Origin: Clostridiales bacterium
Lineage (GTDB): Bacteria; Bacillota; Clostridia; Oscillospirales; Oscillospiraceae
NCBI GenBank assembly: GCA_014799475.1
Contig: JAAVHX010000041.1
Coordinates: forward strand, 1 to 43,529
Length of the DNA stretch: 43,529 bases
Direction of reading: 5' to 3'
Made by a program: the position numbers and the translations under genes. Below, in pieces: positions 1 through 5,846 of the stretch. Each line of letters starts with the position of its first letter. Position 1 is the stretch's first letter. The notes under the pieces are model-generated. The model saw nothing but the letters and a program-made list of their open reading frames with translations, did no database searches and was not told the origin of the DNA.

Positions 1-148
1 CCAAATAGTCGGCATTGGCGATGAAAATCTGATCAACAATGTTATACAGCGCCGCCACCAGTAGAGAGATGACGCAGGGAACGGCGTACTTGACCATCAG
101 CGTTCCAATGGGCTGGGTCTCCAAAAATGTGTTTGACTTCTGTTCCAT
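1..148 (-). CDS. MATE family efflux transporter, N-terminal part (runs off the left edge)
   Basis: Only the first 49 codons are inside the window. The peptide begins MEQKSNTFLETQPIGTLMVK and continues with a hydrophobic first helix containing ALYNIVDQIFIAN. This is the typical start of MATE/MepA-like multidrug and toxin exporters, in which the sequence 'PIGKLLxKxAxPxxxxxLxxxLYNIVDxIFIG' precedes helix 1. These proteins are inner-membrane Na+ or H+ antiporters with 12 helices and about 450 residues. The ATG at 148 is chosen because a strong ribosome site, AGGAGG, lies 7-8 nt upstream. The leader is odd: a promoter is followed at once by a terminator-like hairpin and then by a second long hairpin (separate entries), so expression is probably attenuated. 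The substrate cannot be told from this fragment. Confidence 0.85.
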   Translation of the reverse strand, partial: MEQKSNTFLETQPIGTLMVKYAVPCVISLLVAALYNIVDQIFIANADYL

Positions 149-170
149 GATCGTTTCCTCCTGAACATGG

Positions 171-224
171 GAAAGCGCGCGGCTGGGAAGAGCTGGACTT
201 ATGCCTTCCCGGCCGCGCGCTTTC
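171..224 (-). promoter_or_regulatory. 20-bp stem-loop in the leader of the MATE gene
   Basis: The arms at 171-190 and 205-224 pair at 19 of 20 positions (GAAAGCGCGCGG at the outer end), with a 14-nt loop. It sits between the promoter-proximal hairpin and the Shine-Dalgarno site of the MATE gene. No U-tract follows on the minus strand, so it is not a standard intrinsic terminator. A structured leader or an mRNA-stabilising hairpin is the likelier reading. Confidence 0.5.
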
Positions 225-248
225 TGTTTATAAAATTGTTTTTGGCGA

Positions 249-303
249 TAAAAAAGCAACGTGCAGCAGTCAACCGGAATTACGCGGTGACGCTACACGT
301 TGC
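249..303 (-). terminator. Terminator-like hairpin starting at the transcription start of the MATE leader
   Basis: On the minus strand GCAACGTG (303-296) pairs perfectly with CACGTTGC (263-256). The pairing extends inward through AGC and ACCG/CGGT, and TTTTTT follows at 254-249. The shape is that of an intrinsic terminator, but its 5' arm begins about 7 nt after the -10 box of a good minus-strand promoter. It therefore lies inside the leader that leads to the MATE gene. Confidence 0.6.
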
Positions 304-309
304 CGTTAA

Positions 310-339
310 ACTATAGCAGATGTGGAGGCGAAAAGTCAA
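310..339 (-). promoter_or_regulatory. Sigma-A promoter reading towards the MATE gene
   Basis: The minus strand carries TTGACT (339-334), an 18-bp spacer and TATAGT (315-310), which is close to consensus. The predicted start near 303 coincides with the base of the terminator-like hairpin. Confidence 0.6.
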
Positions 340-396
340 GTCTATTTTTTGGATTTCGCAATGGAACATACCCGATCCGTTCTGAATCAACAATCA

Positions 397-680
397 TTAA
401 TCCAGAACAATATCATACTTTTCCACGTCCATCAGCGCGGCCCCGCCGGCCTCAAAGGTGATGGCGTCCGCCTCCTGGCGGGTGTAAATGACCGTGCTGG
501 AGGCCTGCTCGCCGTCGTTGACGAATACCTCCAGGCTGAATCGGTCCAGGATGATGCGCAGCTTGATCTCGCCCTCCCGATAGGACACCAGGAAGCTGCG
601 GGTATGGACGATGTCGTGGGCCGGACCGTCACGGTCATATCCAGCGTCCGGCCCTGGATGCCGGGCAGATTCACCTCACC
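397..680 (-). pseudogene. Remnant of a GH32 sucrose-6-phosphate hydrolase / beta-fructosidase (C-terminal domain only)
   Basis: The last 63 residues read as one frame (SYREGEIKLRIILDRFSLEV, then FVNDGEQASSTVIYTRQEAD). They match the C-terminal beta-sandwich of GH32 enzymes, in which 'DxxSxEVFVNDGExxxTxxIYP' is typical. The upstream part (GEVNLPGIQGRTLDMTVTVR) is in another frame, so one base has been lost near position 615. The catalytic beta-propeller is gone and the fragment abuts a piece of a sugar ABC permease. It is a decayed gene and makes no enzyme. Its presence with the LacI regulator and fructokinase nearby indicates that this was once a sucrose or fructan utilisation locus. Confidence 0.75.
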
Positions 681-865
681 GCATGATAACATATTTCTTG
701 AACCGCTTAAACCGCATGCTGATTGATCGCCAGGGACAGGATGATGGGCACCGGGAAGCTCCACAGCAGGCTGAACAGGCTCAGCTTGACGGTGTTGACG
801 ATCATCCGGCGGAAGGTGGGGGCGCTGAACACAGGCCGGGTCACCAGCCTGTGCCCGAATTCAGC
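679..865 (-). pseudogene. Fragment of an LplB-type sugar ABC transporter permease
   Basis: The frame holds VFSAPTFRRMIVNTVKLSLF followed by SLLWSFPVPIILSLAINQ. This is the first transmembrane part of LplB/UgpA-like permeases ('xFxxxxxNTLxLSLxxLxxGFPxPIxLALLLN'). After a frame change the next family-like residues, MRFKRFKKYVIM (717-682), read on until a stop at 678-676, where the GH32 remnant begins. Both ends are lost and the reading frame is broken. The junction looks like a deletion that joined two genes of one sugar operon. Confidence 0.6.
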
Positions 866-1034
866 TCTGCGGAGAAACGATATTTTGTGAGCGAGATAAC
901 AGTAGCACACATCTCCCTGAAAAGTCAACGGGGGGTTCGCATAGCGTTGCCATAAGTCTTGAGAATTGTTTATCTGCACAAAAAATAACGATTCATTTTG
1001 TGTGCTATGCTCCTGGGATTATTTCGTGAACCTC

Positions 1035-1063
1035 TTTACAAATCGTGTGGGTTTGGTTATACT
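1035..1063 (+). promoter_or_regulatory. Promoter of the LacI-family gene, with a possible operator
   Basis: TTTACA (1035-1040), a 17-bp spacer and TATACT (1058-1063) make a near-consensus sigma-A promoter 49 nt before the ATG. Directly downstream, AATAT-AACG-ATATT (1065-1078) is a perfect 5-bp inverted repeat around a central CG-containing core, placed where an autoregulating LacI protein could bind. Confidence 0.7.
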
Positions 1064-1111
1064 GAATATAACGATATTTCACCGCTGAATTCATGAAACC
1101 GAGGTGGCGCC

Positions 1112-2101
1112 ATGTCAGAACAGAAACCAGTCCCTACCATGAAAGACGTCGCGCGCGAGGCGGGCGTGGCGCTGGGCACGGTATCAAAGGTGGTAAACGG
1201 GCTCCCTGTGGGGGAGGAATACCGCGTGCGGGTGGAAAAGGCCATCAAAGAGCTGAACTACCGCGTCAACAGCTACGCCAAGGGCCTTCGGAGCAACAAG
1301 ACCTTCTTGGTGGCGGTGATCATGCCAAACCTGGTCAATCCCTTTTTCATCAGGCTGGTCAACTGCATCAACAAGGCGCTGGCGATGCGGTCGTACCGGA
1401 TGCTTTTCTACGCCACCGATTTCGACCCCCAGCAGGAGCAGGAGGTCGTCTTACTGGCCGAGCAGCAGAAGGTGGATGGGATCATCTGCCTGTCCTACAA
1501 TCCCAATTTGAAGATCCCCGCCAACATACCGCTGATCTCGATCGACCGATACTTCGGCGCCCTCATCTCCTGCGTGTCCAGCGACAACTACGGCGGGGGC
1601 CGCCTTGCCGCCGAGAAGCTTGTGGAGAATGGCTGCAAAAATCTGGCGTTTCTTCGAATCGGCTCCAAGCTGACCAATGAGCCCAACAAGCGCAAGGACG
1701 GTTTCATCAGCGCCTGCGAGGCGCTGGACATCCCCTACACGCTGAAGATCGTGGATGACGGCACGCCCTATTCCGCCTTTGAGGAATTCCTTCAGGAGCA
1801 TCTGCATAACGGCAGGCTGGATTTCGACGGCATTTTCTGCGTCACGGATTCGCTGGCATACCAAATCATCAATTCCCTGAAGGGCATGGGCCTGCGCGTG
1901 CCGGAGGATGTGCAGATCATCGGCTTTGACGGGTCGCGGCATTTTGGGGACATGGAGCTGTACTGCTCCACCATCGTCCAGCCCGTAGAGGAGATCGCCG
2001 AAACGTGCGTCAGCATGATTTTGGAGAAAAACCTCCTCCAGGCTCCATCCCTCCTGTGCCTGCCCGTCAGCTACGCTTATGGCGGGACCACCTGGAAGTA
2101 G
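1112..2101 (+). CDS. LacI family transcriptional regulator
   Basis: A 329-residue DNA-binding repressor. Residues about 10-56 form the LacI helix-turn-helix (MKDVAREAGVALGTVSKVVN, then the hinge-helix region ELNYRVNSYAKGLRSNKT). The rest is the periplasmic-binding-protein-like effector domain, with the family phrases DGIICLSYNP, ISIDRYFG, DNYGGGRLAAEKL and EDVQIIGFDGS. Length is normal and the frame is intact. The ATG at 1112 has GAGGTGG 7 nt upstream. It lies between the remains of a GH32 hydrolase plus sugar ABC permease and an intact fructokinase, so its original job was probably control of sucrose or fructan use. With most targets decayed it may now control only the fructokinase and itself. 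The effector is unknown. Confidence 0.93.
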   Translation: MSEQKPVPTMKDVAREAGVALGTVSKVVNGLPVGEEYRVRVEKAIKELNYRVNSYAKGLRSNKTFLVAVIMPNLVNPFFIRLVNCINKALAMRSYRMLFYATDFDPQQEQEVVLLAEQQKVDGIICLSYNPNLKIPANIPLISIDRYFGALISCVSSDNYGGGRLAAEKLVENGCKNLAFLRIGSKLTNEPNKRKDGFISACEALDIPYTLKIVDDGTPYSAFEEFLQEHLHNGRLDFDGIFCVTDSLAYQIINSLKGMGLRVPEDVQIIGFDGSRHFGDMELYCSTIVQPVEEIAETCVSMILEKNLLQAPSLLCLPVSYAYGGTTWK

Positions 2102-2111
2102 GGGGGGTACT

Positions 2112-2359
2112 ATGGCCAGTGAGTACTTGAAACAGAAATACCAGGATGTCAAGCCAAACGAGCCGCCCCCTCCCCTCCCCTCACCGGGAAAAAGCGGCTG
2201 GCCAACTGGTTCCCCTATAACAAGCTGTGGATCGCGGCGTTCGCGGCCCGGGACAAATGGGCCATCAGCGTGGAGTTCATGTGCACGGACAGCTTTACGG
2301 GGAATTCCTACGCGATCCTTGAGCAGCTCCTGTCGGGCTTTCACTACAACGACGAATAG
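2112..2359 (+). pseudogene. Frameshifted small protein gene, unknown function
   Basis: Translation starts well (MASEYLKQKYQDVKPNEPPP, with a GGGGGG tract as ribosome site) but the frame is lost in the C-rich tract around 2165-2185. The continuing coding sense is in another frame (KKRLANWFPYNKLWIAAFA, then VEFMCTDSFTGNSYAILEQL to a TAG at 2357-2359). The start resembles small conserved Oscillospiraceae proteins that begin 'MASEYLKxKYxDVKP' and continue into a 'xNWWxYHKW' membrane helix. I recognise that pattern only loosely. An internal deletion is also likely. Best called a pseudogene. Confidence 0.5.
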
Positions 2360-2370
2360 GGGGGCGCAGC

Positions 2371-2641
2371 ATGGGTCTTTTTTTCAGATGATGAAAATCG
2401 TTTCACTACGGGCCGCGCCGTAGGCTTTGCCCGGTATCGCGATGTTTTGGAGCAAAGCTTCAAAGAGTTTTTCCTGGTTGGCTTCATCACGCTTGGGTTC
2501 CTGATCCCCTTCCTCAGCATGTGGTACATCCTGTATCTCGCGGTGTTCATCCTCTACCGCCCCATGGACGAGGCATTCCTCATTGAGGATCAGATCAACG
2601 AGCGATTCCCCGGACAGATCCAGGACGAGGGGGATAAGTGA
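2371..2641 (+). pseudogene. Small membrane protein, interrupted by a 7-T homopolymer shift near its start
   Basis: From the ATG at 2371 the frame is MGLFFR and then stop. If the run of seven T (2378-2384) were six, the ORF would continue as MGLFSDDENRFTTGRAVGF and on through EFFLVGFITLGFLIPFL and MWYILYLAVFILYRP to the stop at 2641, giving about 90 residues with one long or two short membrane helices. The uninterrupted open stretch, with no ATG of its own, points to a recent one-base slip. Phase variation, transcriptional slippage or a sequencing error would look the same. An internal TTG at 2447 could give a 64-residue product. Function unknown. Confidence 0.5.
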
Positions 2642-2691
2642 AGGAGAGGCTGCGGCGCGAGAGCTTATGAACAACACAAAAAGGGAGGAAC

Positions 2692-3636
2692 ATGAAGATG
2701 ATCGACATTCTGGCCGTAGGCGAAATTTTGATCGACCTGACCCAATCCGGCGCCACAGAGCAGGGGATCCCCCGCTTTGACGCCAATCCCGGCGGCGCGC
2801 CGGCCAATTTGGCCGTGGCGGCCTCACGCCTGGGCGCAAAGACCGCTTTCATCGGGAAAGTGGGCGCTGACAGCTTCGGCACATTCCTGCGGGACTGCCT
2901 TGTGGAGAACAGCGTCGATGTGACGGGACTGGTGACGGACCCCGTCCAGCACACCACCCTGGCCGTGGTGGCCGTGGACGCCGCCGGCGAGCGGAACTTC
3001 AGCTTTTACCGGGACCCCAGCGCCGACGTGAATTTGTCGCCGGAGGACATCTCGCCGGAGCAGCTCAAAAACACGCGCGTCCTCCACTTTGGGAGCGTGA
3101 GCCTGACGGCGGAGCCCGCCCGCGGCGCGACCCTCCACGCGGTAAAGACCGCCAAGGAGCTGGGGGCGGTCATCAGCTACGACCCGAACTATCGCGCCAA
3201 CCTGTGGCCGGACCAGGAGACCGCCGTTGCGCGGATGCTGGAGCCGCTGGAGATGGTGGACATATTGAAGGTGTCGGACGAGGAGCTGCCCCTGCTCACC
3301 GGCACGAACGATTTGGAGGCCGGCTCCGCGATGCTGGCGGAAAAGGGCATCTCCCTCATCTTTGTGACCTGCGGCCCCGATGGCGCCTTCTACCGCTTCC
3401 AGGGACAGACAGGCCACGTGGATGGAGTTCCCTGCAAAGTGGGCGACACCAACGGCGCGGGCGACACTTTCTTCGGCGCGGCGCTGTCCCAGCTCGTCAA
3501 GCATGAGCGCCTGAAGGATATTCCGGTTCCCGAGCTGGAGCGCATCATTGCCTTTGCCAATAAAGCCGCCAGCCTCACCACCAGCCGGCACGGGGCCATT
3601 CCCGCCATGCCGACCTTGGCGGAGGTCGACGGCTGA
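2692..3636 (+). CDS. Fructokinase, PfkB family carbohydrate kinase
   Basis: A 314-residue cytoplasmic sugar kinase that phosphorylates fructose with ATP, feeding fructose-6-phosphate to glycolysis. PfkB signature 1 is seen as NPGGAPANLAVAASRLG (about 30-46), and signature 2 as GDTNGAGDTFFGA (about 251-263), which includes the GAGD anion hole and catalytic Asp. The N-terminal DILAVGEILIDLT is typical of ScrK-type fructokinases. The ATG at 2692 has GGGAGG 5 nt upstream. It is the only intact catabolic gene of the decayed sucrose/fructan locus and is followed by a strong terminator. Ribokinase-like kinases for other sugars remain possible, but the context favours fructose. Confidence 0.88.
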   Translation: MKMIDILAVGEILIDLTQSGATEQGIPRFDANPGGAPANLAVAASRLGAKTAFIGKVGADSFGTFLRDCLVENSVDVTGLVTDPVQHTTLAVVAVDAAGERNFSFYRDPSADVNLSPEDISPEQLKNTRVLHFGSVSLTAEPARGATLHAVKTAKELGAVISYDPNYRANLWPDQETAVARMLEPLEMVDILKVSDEELPLLTGTNDLEAGSAMLAEKGISLIFVTCGPDGAFYRFQGQTGHVDGVPCKVGDTNGAGDTFFGAALSQLVKHERLKDIPVPELERIIAFANKAASLTTSRHGAIPAMPTLAEVDG

Positions 3637-3647
3637 AGCGGGCAGAT

Positions 3648-3690
3648 AAAGCGGCCATTGTCCTCATCGGACAATGGCCGCTTTTGTTTG
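3648..3690 (+). terminator. Intrinsic terminator after the fructokinase gene
   Basis: A 16-bp perfect stem, AAAGCGGCCATTGTCC / GGACAATGGCCGCTTT, with a 5-nt loop, followed by TTTGTTT. Confidence 0.9.
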
Positions 3691-3917
3691 CCGCCGAGGG
3701 TATCAACCTGGTAGATCCGGTCAGCGGCGACATCTATATGTTCAGCATCATGCAGGATCAGCGCGGCGCGGCGGAGCAGGGCGCGTCCGGCTGGGCCCAC
3801 ACCGTGGGCCTCACCCGGCGGATCTGGCTCAATGACGACGGCACCGACCTCTTTGCCACAGGCAATGTGACCATCGACAGCCTCTATGTGGCCTCCATGG
3901 GTTCCATCTTTGGTTGA
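3684..3917 (+). pseudogene. Unrecognised ORF fragment between two terminators
   Basis: An open frame of 77 codons (VDPVSGDIYMFSIMQDQRG, then TRRIWLNDDGTDLFATGNVT) with codon use like a real gene. It has only a TTG start, no ribosome site, and begins inside the fructokinase terminator. It looks like the C-terminal end of a lost gene. I do not recognise the family. It ends just before the bidirectional terminator at 3925-3965. Confidence 0.35.
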
Positions 3918-3924
3918 CCGATTG

Positions 3925-3965
3925 AAAAAGGGCGGCGCATTGGTTCATCCAATGCGCGCCCTTTC
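3925..3965. terminator. Bidirectional terminator between the ORF fragment and the ABC operon
   Basis: A 16-bp stem with one bulge (AAAGGGCGGCGCATTGG / CCAATGCGCGCCCTTT) and loop TTCAT. On the minus strand it is followed by TTTTTC, so it ends the ABC transporter operon. In the plus direction CTTTCTTC follows. Confidence 0.85.
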
Positions 3966-3970
3966 TTCGA

Positions 3971-4645
3971 TCACTCATCCTCTCCCGCGATCCTCCCGTC
4001 CTGGATGCGCACGATGCGGTCCGTCCGTTGGGCCAGCTCCATGTCGTGGGTGACCACCACCACACAGCGCTCCCGCTCATGGGCCAGATCCCGCAGGATG
4101 GTGAAGATGTTCCGGCTGTTCTCCTCGTCCAGGTTGCCCGTGGGCTCATCGGCCAGGATGAGCCCGCTGCCCGCCGCCAGCGCCCGGGCAATGGCCACCC
4201 GCTGCTGCTCGCCGCCGGACAGCATCCGGGGATAGCGCCCGAACTGGTCCGGACGGATGCCCACGGCGGCCAGCTGGGCGGCGGCCTCGTCCTCCGCCTG
4301 CTTCTTCGGCCGCTTTTGCAGATAGAGCGGATAGGCCGTGTTCTCCAGCGCCGTCAGGTGGGCGAACAGGTTGAAGTTCTGGTAGATCACCGAGACGTTT
4401 TCCAGCCGCCACGCGTCCCGGTCCAGCTCGGCGGTAGACTGTCCCCGGAAGCGGATGCTGCCCCCCGTGGGCACGTCCAGCCCCGCCAGCAGGGACAGCA
4501 GCGTCGTCTTGCCGCTGCCCGACGCGCCCACAATGGCCGTCATCTGGCCCGTCTCAAAGGCGCAGTCCACCCCCCGCAGGGCGTAAACGGTCTGGTATTT
4601 TGTCTGATAGGTATATTCCACGTGGTCGGCTGTCAAAATCGCCAT
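3971..4645 (-). CDS. ABC transporter ATP-binding protein, MacB/LolD-like
   Basis: A 224-residue ATPase with all motifs: Walker [10 protein letters not shown] (40-48), Q-loop at Q89, signature LSGGEQQR (142-149), Walker B LILADEP (162-168) and switch histidine THD (199-201). The '[13 protein letters not shown]' form is typical of ATPases that pair with FtsX-like permeases (MacB, LolD, BceA types), which act as mechanotransmitters rather than channel transporters. It is the last gene of a minus-strand operon, 4 nt after the smaller permease, and is followed by a terminator. With the two permeases it should form the working complex at the membrane. Candidate roles are peptide export or sensing, given the secreted cysteine-rich protein upstream. 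Confidence 0.93.
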   Translation of the reverse strand: MAILTADHVEYTYQTKYQTVYALRGVDCAFETGQMTAIVGASGSGKTTLLSLLAGLDVPTGGSIRFRGQSTAELDRDAWRLENVSVIYQNFNLFAHLTALENTAYPLYLQKRPKKQAEDEAAAQLAAVGIRPDQFGRYPRMLSGGEQQRVAIARALAAGSGLILADEPTGNLDEENSRNIFTILRDLAHERERCVVVVTHDMELAQRTDRIVRIQDGRIAGEDE

Positions 4646-4649
4646 AGCC

Positions 4650-5834
4650 CTATTCCTCCGTTTTCATCAATTTCATCACGCTGCCGCTGGCGGCCACCCC
4701 GGCGCACACTGCCGCGCCCAGCAGGAACATCCCAATTACCGCCCCGGAGAAGGCCAGCCCGCCGGAACGCACCTCCAGCCCTGTGGCTAGGGCGGCGCAC
4801 AGCCCCAGCGCTCCGCCGGCCAGCCCCAGTGCCAGCTGCTCCCCGAGCACCTGCCCGAAGATGGCCCCCCGGCGCATCCCCAAACAGCGCATGACGGCGA
4901 ACTCCCGCTGGCGCCGGCGGTTGACCAGGAATCCGGCGAAAAAGCTGATGCCTCCCATCAAAACCAGCAGCAGCGGCTGCAAGATCCGCAGCATATCCAG
5001 GTTGGAGTTCAGCTCCTCCAGCGATTTCAGATACACCTCGTCGTGCACCAGCACCCCCACGGCAAGGCCGTCCGGCGTGGCATTTACCGACGGTACAGCG
5101 AAAAAGGGCGTGGAAAACAGCTTTTCCTTGCACTCCTCCAGCCGCGCGGTGTCCCGGATGTCAAAGGTGCACGACGGGATGCTGAAGGCCATGCTGATCC
5201 CCTCCTCCCATGGCATGAAGAACGGGCAGTAGATCACATTGTCCGGCCCCCCGGAGATCCGTCCCACCACCCGCAGGCTCATGCTCACGTCCATGGGCGG
5301 GGCCGCCACAATGTCGAGACAGTCCCCCTCTATGTCCATCCCCTCCGGGACCAGACAGACCATCTCGCCCCACAGCAGATCCTCCTCGCTCCACCCGGGC
5401 TCGAAGCTGATTTGGGCGCTGTCCAGGCGGCTGTCGCTGGCCTGGCTCAGCAGGCGGCACAGCGTCGTCTCATAGGGCCACGACAGCTCCCAATCCGCCT
5501 TGGCCTTCACATTGGCCACCGCCTGGTCCATGTCCGCCAGACTGGGGTCCCGGTATGCCTTGCGCCCCAGCAGCATCTCCACATAGGAGCTCATAAGGTT
5601 CAGGTTGTCGGCGTTCATCCCCCGCACGTCGGTGACGGTGCAGTGGATGACGGTATTTTGCACGGTGTCCTCAATGGCCCGCTGCTGCTGGACCGCCAGG
5701 CTGTGCAGCCCGCACCCCGCGTATACCCCCAGCGCCGCCACCACCGCCAGCAGCAGGCTAACTCCCGGCCTGCGCAGCAGCACCCGCAGCGACAGCAGGG
5801 GAAGGTATCCCAGCCCCCGTTTTTTCTCAACCAA
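4650..5834 (-). CDS. FtsX-like ABC transporter permease (394 aa)
   Basis: The layout is that of MacB/FtsX permeases. One N-terminal helix (about 24-44, VSLLLAVVAALGVYAGCGL) is followed by a large extracellular domain (about 45-285). Three C-terminal helices follow (around 285-305, LLLVLMGGISFFAGFLV; 335-352; 365-385), with the cytoplasmic loop NRRRQREFAVMRCLGMRRG between the first two. That loop, with 'REFAVMRCLGMRR', is the usual coupling helix to the ATPase. The ectodomain is not recognised. It lies 12 nt after the larger permease and 4 nt before the ATPase gene. RxxxxALG-type loops occur in exporters of peptides, lipoproteins or antibiotics, and the substrate here is unknown. Confidence 0.88.
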   Translation of the reverse strand: MVEKKRGLGYLPLLSLRVLLRRPGVSLLLAVVAALGVYAGCGLHSLAVQQQRAIEDTVQNTVIHCTVTDVRGMNADNLNLMSSYVEMLLGRKAYRDPSLADMDQAVANVKAKADWELSWPYETTLCRLLSQASDSRLDSAQISFEPGWSEEDLLWGEMVCLVPEGMDIEGDCLDIVAAPPMDVSMSLRVVGRISGGPDNVIYCPFFMPWEEGISMAFSIPSCTFDIRDTARLEECKEKLFSTPFFAVPSVNATPDGLAVGVLVHDEVYLKSLEELNSNLDMLRILQPLLLVLMGGISFFAGFLVNRRRQREFAVMRCLGMRRGAIFGQVLGEQLALGLAGGALGLCAALATGLEVRSGGLAFSGAVIGMFLLGAAVCAGVAASGSVMKLMKTEE

Positions 5835-5846
5835 GCCGATCCCTCC

